DNA of 64,000 bases from JBBPZA01 sp963728925. Its GTDB lineage: Bacteria > Actinomycetota > Thermoleophilia > Solirubrobacterales > Solirubrobacteraceae. The notes under the pieces were generated by a model. That model made no database searches. It was not told the origin of the DNA and saw nothing but the letters and a program-made list of their open reading frames with translations. The translations under genes were made by a program, and so were the position numbers. The stretch lies in contig CAVSMB010000002.1 of the NCBI GenBank assembly GCA_963728925.1, positions 186,001 to 250,000 on the forward strand, in the 5' to 3' direction. Position 1 is the first letter of the stretch. Each line of letters opens with the position of its first letter. Shown here in pieces: positions 1 through 11,023 of this stretch.

Positions 1-523
1 CGCCGACGCGATCGGGCTGGCCGGCCTGCGGCGGGAGTGCGCCAGGGTCGTGCGCGAGGCCCTGCCGAGCCTGGGCGAGGCCGGCGAGGAGGAGGTTCTC
101 GAGGCCCTGCTCGCCGCCCTGCGCTTCCGCGCCCACGCCGATGCCGCACCGGCGCTGCGCGCGCTGCGTGACGCGGGTGTCGCGCTCGTCGCGGCGAGCA
201 ACTGGGACGTGTCGCTGCACGACGTCCTCGCCGAGACCGGGCTCGCGCCGCTCCTCGACGGCGCGGTGAGCTCGGCCGAGGTCGGCGCCGACAAGCCGCG
301 ACCCGCGCTCTTCGAGCGCGCTCTCGAGCTGGCCGGGGATGCCGTGCCGGCGCAGGCGGTGCACGTCGGCGACCGCATCGACGAGGACGTCGCGGGCGCG
401 GTGGCGGCGGGGATCCGCCCGGTCCTCGTCGTGCGCGATGCCGCAGCGAGCGACGGCGCGGCGCCCGGCGGCGTCGCCACGATCCGGACGCTCGCCGAGC
501 TGCCGCCGCTCGTCGGCGTGTGA
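1..523 (+). CDS. HAD-superfamily hydrolase, C-terminal part (5' end outside window)
   Basis: The reading frame is open from base 2, so the gene starts upstream of the window; the GTG at 50 is not a credible start because the frame continues through it. The visible part has the later HAD motifs: motif II-like AASNWD (about base 196), motif III lysine in GADKP and motif IV HVGDRIDEDVAGA with two acidic metal ligands. The nucleophile motif (DxDxT/V) would lie upstream. Probably a small-molecule phosphatase of the HAD-IA type; the substrate cannot be told. Its TGA at 521-523 overlaps a possible upstream GTG of the next gene. Confidence 0.85.
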   Translation, partial: ADAIGLAGLRRECARVVREALPSLGEAGEEEVLEALLAALRFRAHADAAPALRALRDAGVALVAASNWDVSLHDVLAETGLAPLLDGAVSSAEVGADKPRPALFERALELAGDAVPAQAVHVGDRIDEDVAGAVAAGIRPVLVVRDAAASDGAAPGGVATIRTLAELPPLVGV

Positions 524-570
524 GAGAGCGGCTCCGCCTGCCTACCGCCGAGTCCGATCGCCGCCCTCCG

Positions 571-576
571 TACCCT
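571..576 (+). promoter_or_regulatory. -10 box TACCCT, leaderless start of CPBP protease
   Basis: TACCCT sits 9 nt upstream of GTG 586. The hexamer and spacing match the boxes upstream of several other genes in this window, so transcription probably begins at or next to the start codon. No clear -35 element is visible. Confidence 0.5.
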
Positions 577-585
577 TCTGGAGAC

Positions 586-1488
586 GTGTCCTTCGCCTAT
601 CCGCACCCCGGGCCGCCGCCCGAGCTGCCCGAGCTACCCGAGGGCGCCCCACCGCCCCGGCACCCGCGCCGGCGCGCGGAGCCCACGACCCCGTGGCCGG
701 CGTGGACCGCCGTCGTCGGGCTGCTCGCCGGCTTCGGCATGGCCTTCGTCGGAGCGGCGCTCATCGCCGCAGTCGGCGTCGCGGTCACCGGGGGGAAGCT
801 CGACGACCCGCCGCCGGGTGTGGTGATCGCAGCGACGGTCTTCCAGGACGTCGCGCTCGTCGGCACCGCGATCCTGCTGAGCCGCACCACGGCCGCCCGG
901 GGGCCGTGGCATTTCGGCCTGCGACCGCCGAAGCGCCTGGCCGCGGCCGTCGGCTGGCTCGCCGCCGCCTACGTGTCCTTCCTCGTCTTCACCGCGGCGT
1001 GGCTCGGCGTGATGGAGGCGCTCGGCGTCCACGTCAGCAACCAGGACGAGCTGCCCAAGGAGCTCGGGGCCGACGACAGCACGCTCGCGCTCATCGTCGT
1101 CGGGGTGCTGGTCACCGTCGTCGCGCCGATCGCCGAGGAGGTCTTCTTCCGCGGCTTCTTCTTCACCGCGCTGCGCAACTGGAAGGGCGTCGGCGTGGCC
1201 GCGGTGATCACCGGCGTGGTCTTCGGCGGCATCCACGCGGGCTCCTCGCCGGCTCCCTACCTCGTGCCCCTGGCGATGCTGGGCGTGCTCCTCTGCCTGC
1301 TCTACTGGCGGACCGGCTCGCTGTTCCCGTGCATCGCGCTGCACGCGATCAACAACTCGGTCGCCTTCGGCGTCTCCCAGCACTGGAGCTGGCAGCTGCC
1401 CCTCGTCGCCCTCGGAGCCCTCACCCTGATCGCCCTCGTGCTGGCGCCGCTGGCGGGCCGCGGGCGCCCGGTGCCGGCCTCCGCGTAG
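586..1488 (+). CDS. CPBP-family intramembrane metalloprotease
   Basis: A 300-residue multi-pass membrane protein with the CPBP (CAAX protease / bacteriocin-processing, Abi) signature. EEVFFRGFFF lies near residue 184 (glutamate pair plus arginine), followed by GGIHAG and CIALHAINNSVAF, which carry the metal/catalytic histidines. The N-terminus is a Pro-rich cytosolic stretch before the first membrane segment. The frame also opens at GTG 520, but GTG 586 is preferred because a TACCCT -10 box ends 9 nt before it, the same leaderless arrangement seen at other genes here. The family cleaves or processes membrane or prenylated peptides; the substrate is unknown. No accessory bacteriocin or immunity gene adjoins it. 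Confidence 0.85.
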   Translation: MSFAYPHPGPPPELPELPEGAPPPRHPRRRAEPTTPWPAWTAVVGLLAGFGMAFVGAALIAAVGVAVTGGKLDDPPPGVVIAATVFQDVALVGTAILLSRTTAARGPWHFGLRPPKRLAAAVGWLAAAYVSFLVFTAAWLGVMEALGVHVSNQDELPKELGADDSTLALIVVGVLVTVVAPIAEEVFFRGFFFTALRNWKGVGVAAVITGVVFGGIHAGSSPAPYLVPLAMLGVLLCLLYWRTGSLFPCIALHAINNSVAFGVSQHWSWQLPLVALGALTLIALVLAPLAGRGRPVPASA

Positions 1489-1962
1489 AACGGACGCTTC
1501 CGTCGCCTCCGGGGCGCGGGCGTCTACAGCATCGGGCTGAGGCGCTGTTACCCTGCCCGGCGCGAGTAACAGAAGCGAAGCGACGCGCCACCGCGCTCGA
1601 TAAGGGGTGTTAGGTCAGCCACGACGCTGGGAGCGGCTTCGCGGCAGAACCACGCGGGGTGCTTATGTGGCGCTCCGGTCGATTCGGTGGTGAGATCGAC
1701 GACCAGCACCCGTGTCTCGCCTGCACCTGATTGGGTTTTGGGGGCGACGAGGCGTCTCGGAACTTGCGCAGAAGCCGATGCGCGGAGAGCTGGTCGGTGC
1801 TGGCGCGCCGTAGACGCCCGGATCGCCCGGCCTCAAGCGCTGCCTCTCGCGTCCGCGACGCTGCGCGAGACGATGGCGCCGTATGCAGCGTCTTCTTGCA
1901 GCGGCTGATTGTGGTCGCGTGTCGTCGTGCACGTGGCCGCGGCGCGCGAGCGAAGCTGCGTC
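1489..1962. other. Intergenic, no gene recognised
   Basis: No reading frame here resembles a known protein family on either strand. A TACCCT hexamer occurs at about 1550 but is not followed by a start codon at the usual distance. The stretch leads into a region of mobile-element debris and may itself be decayed DNA. Confidence 0.5.
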
Positions 1963-2270
1963 AGATCGAACGGCTGGAGCAGTTCATCACGCGTGCGGAG
2001 CGAGTCGTCGAGCAGATCCAGCAGCGAATGCGCGGCGAACGAATCACCAACCGGCTGGTCTCGATCTTCGGACCCGGACGCGCGACCGATCCGCAAGGGC
2101 AAGCTCGGCAAGCCGAACGAGTTCGGGTACCTGACGCAGATCTGCAAGGTGACCGAGAACACCCGGCGCGGCGCGCGCGGACTGATCGCGCCGACCAGCA
2201 GCCAGGTCGGCAACCCGCAGGAGAAACACGCTGCTGCCAGCGACCGTCGAGGAATTCGGCCAGCTGCGAG
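1963..2270 (+). pseudogene. ISNCY-type transposase fragment, frameshifted
   Basis: Three reading frames must be joined to follow one protein. They are RQIERLEQFITRAERV (from 1963), then DPDARPIRKGKLGKPNEFGY and NTRRGARGL, then ENTLLPATVEEFGQL near 2221. DPDARPIRKGKLGKP-EFGY and ENTLLPATV are typical of the DDE core of ISNCY-family transposases, where the first Asp is catalytic. Both ends and the later catalytic residues are missing. At least two frameshifts make this a dead remnant. Confidence 0.6.
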
Positions 2271-2371
2271 CCGTCCGGGGAGGGTTCGCAGCTGGCGCTC
2301 TCCGCGCGGGATGGCTCGGCGCTTCCGCTGGGACTTCTGCGCACCCGCGGGCTCAGCCTTGGAGCCTGGAC

Positions 2372-2588
2372 CCGACGACCTGCGGATGGACGAGCAAGCG
2401 GCGCGAGTGCTCCTGAGCGCGACGGGGTTGGAGATCTCCGACGATGGCGTCGGCGAGCTGGTGCGGCGCCCGGAGGGCTGGTCGGCCGGTCTGTATCTCG
2501 CGGCATTGTCCACCGCGACGACGGGCGTCGCTCCGGGAGAGGTCGCGGCGCTCACAGGCAAGACCCGTTCGTCGTCGAGTTCCTGCGC
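2372..2588 (+). pseudogene. MalT-like LuxR (LAL) regulator fragment
   Basis: The frame reads DDLRMDEQAARVLL, then RRPEGWSAGLYLAAL, and after a one-base deletion near 2562 DPFVVEFLR. This is the segment following the ATPase domain in large ATP-binding LuxR/MalT regulators. The intact regulator encoded at 54.4-57.1 kb has the comparable EGWAAGLRLAV segment. The fragment ends exactly where IS110-type sequence starts (GRKTDVSDA at 2589), so it was cut by that element or a later rearrangement. Non-functional. Confidence 0.6.
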
Positions 2589-2987
2589 GGCCGCAAGACC
2601 GACGTCTCCGACGCGGCGTGGCTGTGCCAGCTCGCCGAGGCGGGCCTGTTGAAGTCGAGCTTCGTGCCGCCCAAGCCGATCCGGGCGCTGCGGAACCTGA
2701 CGGGGACCTGCTTGGCGTGTCTCGCGTTGACCAGCAGCAGCTCGAACTCGTCCTCGACGATCGCCCAGACGGGCTTCCAAAACACGCCGGTCGCCTCCAT
2801 CGTGACCTGCGTCACGCGGTGCGCGGCCAGCCAGTCGCGCAGCGTGAGCAGAACCCGCGACCGTCGTGGTGAACTCCGCCACGTGCTGCTCGCGCCCTCC
2901 GCCATCGGCCGCGGGCACGCGTACGCACGCGGTCACCTGCGCCTTGTGAACATCCAGCGCACGGGGGCGCTCGACGAGCGTCTCCAT
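2589..2987 (-). pseudogene. IS110-family transposase remnant with internal inversion
   Basis: On the minus strand the N-terminus of an IS110-type DEDD transposase begins at 2987 (METLVERPRALDVHKAQVT). A frameshift near 2860 leads into VTQVTMEATGVFWKPVWAI and NARHAKQVP, ending at about 2703. The residues expected next, GRKTDVSDAAWLCQLAEAG through IRALRNLT, are present but on the plus strand at 2589-2702. The 114-bp block has therefore been inverted in place. The C-terminal half is absent. It differs from the intact IS110-family element at 6.97-8.0 kb and belongs to another subgroup. Confidence 0.7.
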
Positions 2988-3400
2988 GAAACGTCCCGAG
3001 CATCGATGAGAACCATCGTCGCCCAGGGGCCGCTGAGAACTAGGCGAATCTGACAGGCGTGCTCTCGGCAACCTTCCGGAGGTCCGGGGAGACCCACACG
3101 CCAGACTAGCTTCGGGCTCACCAGCACCAAGAAGAACGTCGGCGTCGCGGGCGACATCCGGATCATCACCCATTTTCATCAGCCCGCGCGTGCCCGCAGG
3201 CGGGCAGGGGGACTAGCCAGGGAGCCGACGCCCCGACCGTACACCCTGTGAGCCGAGCCGTATCACCCGATCGGGGTGAAACGACGACCACGCCCGGGGG
3301 TGAGTAGCCTGGCTGCGCGCCGCGCCCGCCCGCGAAAGGCGCGACCGGCGAGCGGTATCCCGGTTGCGGGGGCGCCGAGCGACATGCACACTCCACGGCC
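2988..3400. other. Intergenic: probable IS110 end and GH63 upstream region
   Basis: About 190 bp upstream of the broken IS110 transposase start (2988-3180) is probably the element's own non-coding left end. From about 3200 to 3400 lies the upstream region of the GH63 gene, with a palindrome at 3263-3279 and a TAGCCT hexamer near 3304. No gene was recognised. Confidence 0.45.
3263..3279. promoter_or_regulatory. Palindrome TCACCC-N5-GGGTGA upstream of GH63 gene
   Basis: Perfect 6-5-6 inverted repeat (TCACCC GATCG GGGTGA) about 120 bp before the GH63 start and just upstream of a possible -10 (TAGCCT near 3304). The position suits an operator. The 6-5-6 geometry resembles the TCACGC-N5-GCGTGA sites at 49.5-53.5 kb but the core bases differ. 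Confidence 0.4.
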
Positions 3401-6127
<2,727 letters not shown>

Positions 6128-6139
6128 CAGGCTCCGCGA

Positions 6140-6517
6140 CGCCTGCCCGATCAGGTGAACGCGCCGCGCTCCGGCCGACAGCGAAGCCTCCTCGATCGCT
6201 CGCCGCTCGACGTCGGTGATCCCCGACGGCGCGCACATCACCAGTCGCGGATGCACCCACCGGCTCTGCAGCACCTTGGCGATGAAGTGGCGAAGCATCT
6301 GCTCGGTGACCTCGAAGTCAGCGATCACCCCATGGCGCAGCGGCCGCGTGGCCGAGATCGACGCCGGCGTCCGCCCGATCATCTGCTCGGCCTCGGTCCC
6401 AACCGCGTACACCCGGCGCGTCGCCTCGTCGAGCGCAACCACCGACGGCTCGGACAGCACGATCCCGCGGTCGCGGACGTACACGACCGTGTTCGCCGTC
6501 CCGAGATCGATCGCCAT
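6140..6517 (-). pseudogene. mreB-like actin homologue, N-terminal fragment
   Basis: Reading on the minus strand from 6517: MAIDLGTANTVVYVRDRGIV, then EPSVVALDE, AEQMIGRTPASI, PLRHGVIADFEVTEQML and GARRVHLI. These match the first phosphate-binding loop and early subdomains of MreB/Mbl. Similarity stops at about residue 125, near 6140, where about 330-350 residues would normally be expected; beyond that the frame runs antisense through the GH63 gene. An in-frame GTG/ATG extension to 6589 is possible. The missing second phosphate loop and adenosine motif mean it cannot work as a filament protein. Confidence 0.75.
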
Positions 6518-6589
6518 GTCCCGCACCGGCCGCGGCCACCACCAGCCCGCACGCCGCACCGCCGACCCCCTTTGCGCTCTCGATGCCAC

Positions 6590-6967
6590 CTCGACAGCGT
6601 CGCAGAGCCACGCGCCTCACTGAGGCACGGCGTCATGACCGCTGACAGCGGCTCGAGGCCCGCCGGCTCAAACCCCACCCGAGCTCGGGGCGGCGCGCAA
6701 TCCAGTCACCCAGGCGCGACCAGCACCACGACGCGCAGCCGCGCCAGCGCCCGGTCGAGCCGCTCAAGCGGCGGACTGCGAGGCCTGCGACTCGGGCACC
6801 CGATACCCCGCATTGCGCGCCAGCCTTTCCCGCCAAGCTCGCGTTGTGGAGCGGCTTGGCCGCGTCAGCCCCGTAGCCGGTACCCGGGGGAAAGATCGCA
6901 TGTGGGGCTGCTGTCCGGGGCGCTGCGGATGATTCGGTCCACCTGGTCTTTCGAGCTGGAGGCAGCG
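6590..6967. other. Non-coding region between mreB fragment and IS110 transposase
   Basis: No convincing gene on either strand. The part next to the transposase (about 6840-6967) is the likely left end of the IS110-family element; in this family a structured non-coding RNA can be encoded in such a flank. The exact element boundary could not be fixed because IS110 elements lack obvious terminal repeats. Confidence 0.4.
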
Positions 6968-7996
6968 ATGGCGGTCTTCCTGGGTCTCGATGTGCACCGT
7001 GCGCAGATCACCTTCGATGCGCTCGATGTCGACACGGGCGAGGTGCAAACGGGGCGCGTTCGCCCCGCTAACCGCGACACGTTCGCTCGGTTCCTCAGCC
7101 GGTTTGACGGCGCCGAGCTGGTCGCGGCGGTGGAGGCGATGACGGGCTGGCGGTTCGTCGTCGAGGAGCTCCAGCGCGTCGGCGCCGAGGTGCACCTGGC
7201 CGAGCCGGCCGAGACGAGCGCCAAGCGCGGGCCCAAGCGCCGCGCGAAGACCGATCGCCTCGACGCGCGCCTCATGCGGGAGTTGCTGGTCGAGCGCCGC
7301 CTGCCCGAAGCGTGGATCGCGCCGGCGCACATCCTCGACCTGCGCGCCCGCGTCCGCTTGCGCAAGGCGCTGGTCGACCAGCGCACCGAATGGCTGCAGC
7401 GGATCCACGCGGTGCTGTTTCATCACGGCGTCCCGACGCAGGCCGGCCGGCTCGGACGGCTCGAAGGCGACAACGCCCGGGAGCAGCTCAGCCGCTTCGC
7501 GCTCCCGCCGGTCGCGCACCAGCAGATCCAGGTCGCGTTGGCGATCATCGAGCACCTCAACGCTCAGCTGCACCCGCTCGACCTGCAGCTCGAGCGCGAC
7601 GCGCGCCGGCTGCATGGCTGCCGCGCGCTGATGGCCCACTACGGCATCGGCGCCAAGGTCGCCACCGCGATCCTCGCCGAGCTCGGCGACCCACGCCGGT
7701 TCTCGTCCTCGCGCCAGGCGGTCCGTTGCGCCGGGCTGGACGTCACCGTGCACGAGACCGACCAGCGCCGCCGCGGCGGACGCATCTCACGCGAGGGCTC
7801 GCCCGTGCTGCGCTGGGCGGCGTTCGAGGCCGCCCAGACCGCCGCGCGCCCCGGCTCCCCCGATCACGGCTACTACCTGGAGCTCAAAGAGCGGCTCGGC
7901 GCCAACCGCGCCGCGCTGACGATCTCGCGCAAGATGCTGCGCCGCGCGCACCACACCCTGCGGGCGCTCGGCGACGACGCGCTCGCGCCCGCCTGA
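6968..7996 (+). CDS. IS110-family transposase, intact
   Basis: A 342-residue transposase with an N-terminal RuvC-like DEDD domain: LGLDVHRAQ (first Asp, residue 7), EAMTGW and KTDRLDARLM. The C-terminal transposase_20 domain has YGIGAKVATAILAELGDP, RFSSSRQAVRCAGLDVT and GGRISREGSPVLRW. ATG 6968 is chosen because of the GGAGG ribosome-binding site 6 nt upstream and the conserved start FLGLDVH; the frame is also open far upstream. Length and motifs are full, so the element may still be active. IS110 enzymes act by site-specific recombination without cutting out staggered ends. Confidence 0.9.
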   Translation: MAVFLGLDVHRAQITFDALDVDTGEVQTGRVRPANRDTFARFLSRFDGAELVAAVEAMTGWRFVVEELQRVGAEVHLAEPAETSAKRGPKRRAKTDRLDARLMRELLVERRLPEAWIAPAHILDLRARVRLRKALVDQRTEWLQRIHAVLFHHGVPTQAGRLGRLEGDNAREQLSRFALPPVAHQQIQVALAIIEHLNAQLHPLDLQLERDARRLHGCRALMAHYGIGAKVATAILAELGDPRRFSSSRQAVRCAGLDVTVHETDQRRRGGRISREGSPVLRWAAFEAAQTAARPGSPDHGYYLELKERLGANRAALTISRKMLRRAHHTLRALGDDALAPA

Positions 7997-8517
7997 CCAT
8001 CGATACTCGCGCGCAAATGCCCCTAACAGATCACTGGCGCGGCCAGCTCCTCCAGAACGCCAGCCGCAGCGCCCGTTCCGCGCTGACAGGCCCTGAAAGA
8101 TTGGGCGGCCGCACCGCTCCCTGCGGGACACCCCATCAACGATCTTGTCGCCGAGCCCGTGCCGAGGCTCGAGCACCGAGATAAGGCCGGGCGCCCGCGC
8201 GCACACCCGTCCCGACGACTGACGAAGGAGGCGCGCCAGCGCCGCTCGACACCGACACCACGATCCCCCGCAAGGCGTCCACCTCCCGGCGAGCCCGCAA
8301 GCACCCGTCACAGCGCCAGCCACTCTTGACTACGGGCGCCCCCACAGATAAGGGCATTCCCAGGTTGGCGGCTTCCTGCTGGACCCGAGCGAGCTTGGCG
8401 ACGTACCGGAGCCCCGCGCGCGCCAGAGCTGACGGTCGTCAAGCGGCCAGCGGATCCTGAGATGAGGCGGGCAGCTCGAGGTGGTAGTTCCACCGATCGA
8501 GGAGCTCAACGGTGCCT
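7997..8517. other. Non-coding region between IS110 transposase and recombinase
   Basis: No recognisable gene. It should contain the right end of the IS110-family element and the far end of the recombinase cassette, but no terminal repeat could be identified by reading. Confidence 0.4.
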
Positions 8518-10587
8518 TCATTCTGCACCTCCTGCAACGAGTTGTTGGTTTCGGTAGCGGGTTCGAGGGGAGTCGGTGAGCCGTTGGCGGCAGGCGGCCT
8601 CGATCTCGGCGTTGAAGAGGATCGCGAGGCGCCGGCGGCCGGCGCGGCGGGCCTGGAGCTTGCCCTGCCTGATCCAGACGTAGATGACGTGGTCGCCGAC
8701 GCGCAGGCGTTCGGCGAGCTCGTGGACGCCGATTTCGTCGTCGTGGATCGGCGAGGGCGCGGGGATGCGGTGCTGCCAGCGCAGCCAGCGGACGCCGTCC
8801 TCGTCGAACGCACGGCCGCTGGCGGTGAGATGTCCTGCATGGTTGAGGTGCTCGGCGAGCTGGGCGTTGGTGTGGGTCGGGCCCAGCTCGCGCAGGATTT
8901 CGAGCACGACCTGGGCGCGTGCGCTTCGGGCGGCGGCGGGCCGCAGCACGGTCAGCTCGTCGCTGGCGCCCGAGCGCCAGTGGATCCCGATCTGGATCTC
9001 GGGCTGGTCGGGCTGGTCGGGCTGGGACGTGAGCGTGATGTCGGCGATCAGCGCGCGCAGCAGCCGCTTGCGATCGCGGTGCGACGTGCTGGGTGCGGCC
9101 CATAGCCGCGGGAGGTCGCGGGCAACCGCTTGGATGTCGGCGCGCGCGGGCGGTGGGGGCTCGGCGGCCTGACTGGCGAGTTCGGTTTCTGCGTCGGCGA
9201 GCTCGTGCAGCTTGGCTTCCCAGCGGGACTCCAGGGTGCGGGCGACGAGTCGGTTGTCGGGGTCGCATTGGTGAAAGGCGCGTTCGGCGCGCGTCGCGTC
9301 GTAGCGGGCGCGCTCGACGCGTAGCTCTACGGCGCGGGTCTGGCGCCCGCGGCGATCGGCGACCGTGTCGGCGGCGCTCAGCGCGAGCGCGATCTGGTCG
9401 GGAGCGACGGCCCGAAGGAGCCGTTCGGCGACCGCTTGCTCGATCACCTCGCCCATCACGCCGCGACAGCCGGGCGTGGCGGCGCGGTCGGCGCGGCTGT
9501 AGCTGCAGTCATAGCCGGGCTTGGCGGCGCTGGTGTAGAAGGTCGACATCGAGCGCCCGCAGTTGCCGCAGCGGACGATCCCCTGCAACAGGGCGCGGCC
9601 CTCGCGCGCCGGGCGCGCGCCGTCATGCGTGCGGTTGGCCGCAAGGCGCTGCTCGATGCGCAGGAACTGCTCCCAGGTGATGTAGCCGGGGTGGTGATCG
9701 TGGATCACGACGCCCCATTGTTCGCGTGGCAGCATCGTGGTCCTGGCGCGGATCGTGCCGTCGGGCTCGACGTGGCGGCGGCTGCGGCGCCGTCCGAACA
9801 CGTAGGCGCCGGCGTAGGCGGGGTTGCGCAGCACGGTCAGCGCGCGGCTGTGCGTGAGGCGGCCGTGGCGCAACTGCCCGGCCCATGCGCCGCCGTAGGC
9901 GCGTGCGGGAAACCGCCGGTCGGCGAACGCGCCGACGACCGCGTAGGCCGAGCCGGTCTGCTCGAAGCAGCAGAACACGTCGGCGACCGCGGCGCGGACC
10001 TCCTCGTCGGGGTCCAGGACGATCGCGCCCTCGTCGTCGTAGACGTAGCCGACCGCCAACGGGAAGCGCAGCTCGCCGCGCGCGGCGGCGGCGCGCCGGG
10101 CGCCCTGCAGCCGCCCAGCGAGCAGGTGCAGCTCGGCCTCGGACATCGTGCCTTTCAGCCCGAGCAGTAGCCGGTCGTTGAACAGGCCGAGATCGTAGAT
10201 GCCGTCGCCGTCGATAATCAGCGTGTCGGTCAGGCTGCACAGCTCAAGCAGCCGTTGCAGATCGGCGGTGCTGCGCGCCAGCCGCGAGACCTCAAGGCCG
10301 AAGACCGCGCCGACCTCGCCGCAGCAGACGCGCCCGACCAGATCCTTGAACCCCGTCCGCGCCGACCCGCCGCGGCCCGACAGACCGAGGTCGGCATCGA
10401 TCACCAGGACCCGCTCGGCAGGCCACCCCAGGCGCTCGGCGTCGTTGGTCAGCGCGTACTGACGTTGGGTGGATTCGCCGTGATCGCGGACCTGCGCAAG
10501 CGTCGACTGGCGCACATAGACGACCGCCAGGCGCTCCAGGTGCTCGCTGGTGATCTTCGCTGACGAGCTCATCGTCATCGTGCTCAC
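8518..10587 (-). CDS. Large serine recombinase with Zn ribbon and C-terminal helix-turn-helix
   Basis: A 689-residue site-specific recombinase. The N-terminal resolvase domain carries the nucleophile in VVYVRQSTL (Ser28) and the LARSTADLQRLLELC region. A recombinase domain covers about 180-290 (LRNPAYAGAYVFGRR). A zinc ribbon follows (VRCGNCGRSM... paired with two later Cys in DCSYSRADRAATPGC), then a coiled-coil stretch. An unusual extra C-terminus includes IGVHELAERLRVGDHVIYVWI, a MerR/excisionase-type DNA-binding fold. The enzyme joins DNA through a Ser-DNA link. It is the last gene of a minus-strand cassette after a DUF5372 and a DUF6788 gene. GC and codon use look like the host, so transfer is not recent or the donor is similar. 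Confidence 0.88.
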   Translation of the reverse strand: MSTMTMSSSAKITSEHLERLAVVYVRQSTLAQVRDHGESTQRQYALTNDAERLGWPAERVLVIDADLGLSGRGGSARTGFKDLVGRVCCGEVGAVFGLEVSRLARSTADLQRLLELCSLTDTLIIDGDGIYDLGLFNDRLLLGLKGTMSEAELHLLAGRLQGARRAAAARGELRFPLAVGYVYDDEGAIVLDPDEEVRAAVADVFCCFEQTGSAYAVVGAFADRRFPARAYGGAWAGQLRHGRLTHSRALTVLRNPAYAGAYVFGRRRSRRHVEPDGTIRARTTMLPREQWGVVIHDHHPGYITWEQFLRIEQRLAANRTHDGARPAREGRALLQGIVRCGNCGRSMSTFYTSAAKPGYDCSYSRADRAATPGCRGVMGEVIEQAVAERLLRAVAPDQIALALSAADTVADRRGRQTRAVELRVERARYDATRAERAFHQCDPDNRLVARTLESRWEAKLHELADAETELASQAAEPPPPARADIQAVARDLPRLWAAPSTSHRDRKRLLRALIADITLTSQPDQPDQPEIQIGIHWRSGASDELTVLRPAAARSARAQVVLEILRELGPTHTNAQLAEHLNHAGHLTASGRAFDEDGVRWLRWQHRIPAPSPIHDDEIGVHELAERLRVGDHVIYVWIRQGKLQARRAGRRRLAILFNAEIEAACRQRLTDSPRTRYRNQQLVAGGAE

Positions 10588-10669
10588 CGCTCGCTCCCGC
10601 GGCCAGCGCCGCTTCGACCATGTTCGCCACCGCCGCGACCGCCTGGGCGCCGTCGCCGGACACCGGACA

Positions 10670-11023
10670 TCACCCCAGCGCCCGCCGACCGAGCAGCTCG
10701 ACGTTGATCTGCGCGATCTGCGCCAACGCGGCCTCGTTGCGGTGTGTCACGCTCACGTACTCGTCGACGACCGCTTCCAGCGCGCCGGGCACGTACAGCG
10801 TTCGGTTGCGCCCGCCGCTATAGAGCGCCAAGTACAGGTAGGGGCCGTGCAGCTCACCGCGCCGGCAGCGACAGCCGCTGCTCGAGCAGCGCCGCCCCTG
10901 ACGCACCAACGAACCCGGCAGCGTCGCCTCGGGACGCTGTACCGCGGCCGCCAACCGCCGCCGCCACGCGCGCAGCTGGCGATCGCTGGCCTCGTGAAGA
11001 TCGCCGACGTCAGTCATCGTCAT
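10670..11023 (-). CDS. DUF6788-type protein of recombinase cassette
   Basis: A 117-residue protein: an N-terminal helical part (EASDRQLRAWRRRLAAAV), then LPGSLVRQGRRCSSSGCRCRRGELHGPYLYL, where three close cysteines suggest metal binding. A C-terminal helical tail includes RTLYVPGALEAVVDEYV. The GSLV-RxxxC--xxCRC--G--HGPY pattern is that of the DUF6788 family, often found beside serine recombinases; the role is unknown. It is preceded by and overlaps the DUF5372 gene (start 11023 versus stop 11010). It lies 82 bp upstream of the recombinase, consistent with an operon. Confidence 0.7.
   Translation of the reverse strand: MTMTDVGDLHEASDRQLRAWRRRLAAAVQRPEATLPGSLVRQGRRCSSSGCRCRRGELHGPYLYLALYSGGRNRTLYVPGALEAVVDEYVSVTHRNEAALAQIAQINVELLGRRALG

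Noticed and set aside
1549..1554. TACCCT as a leaderless promoter
   Set aside because: No start codon follows at 6-9 nt, and no gene is recognised downstream.
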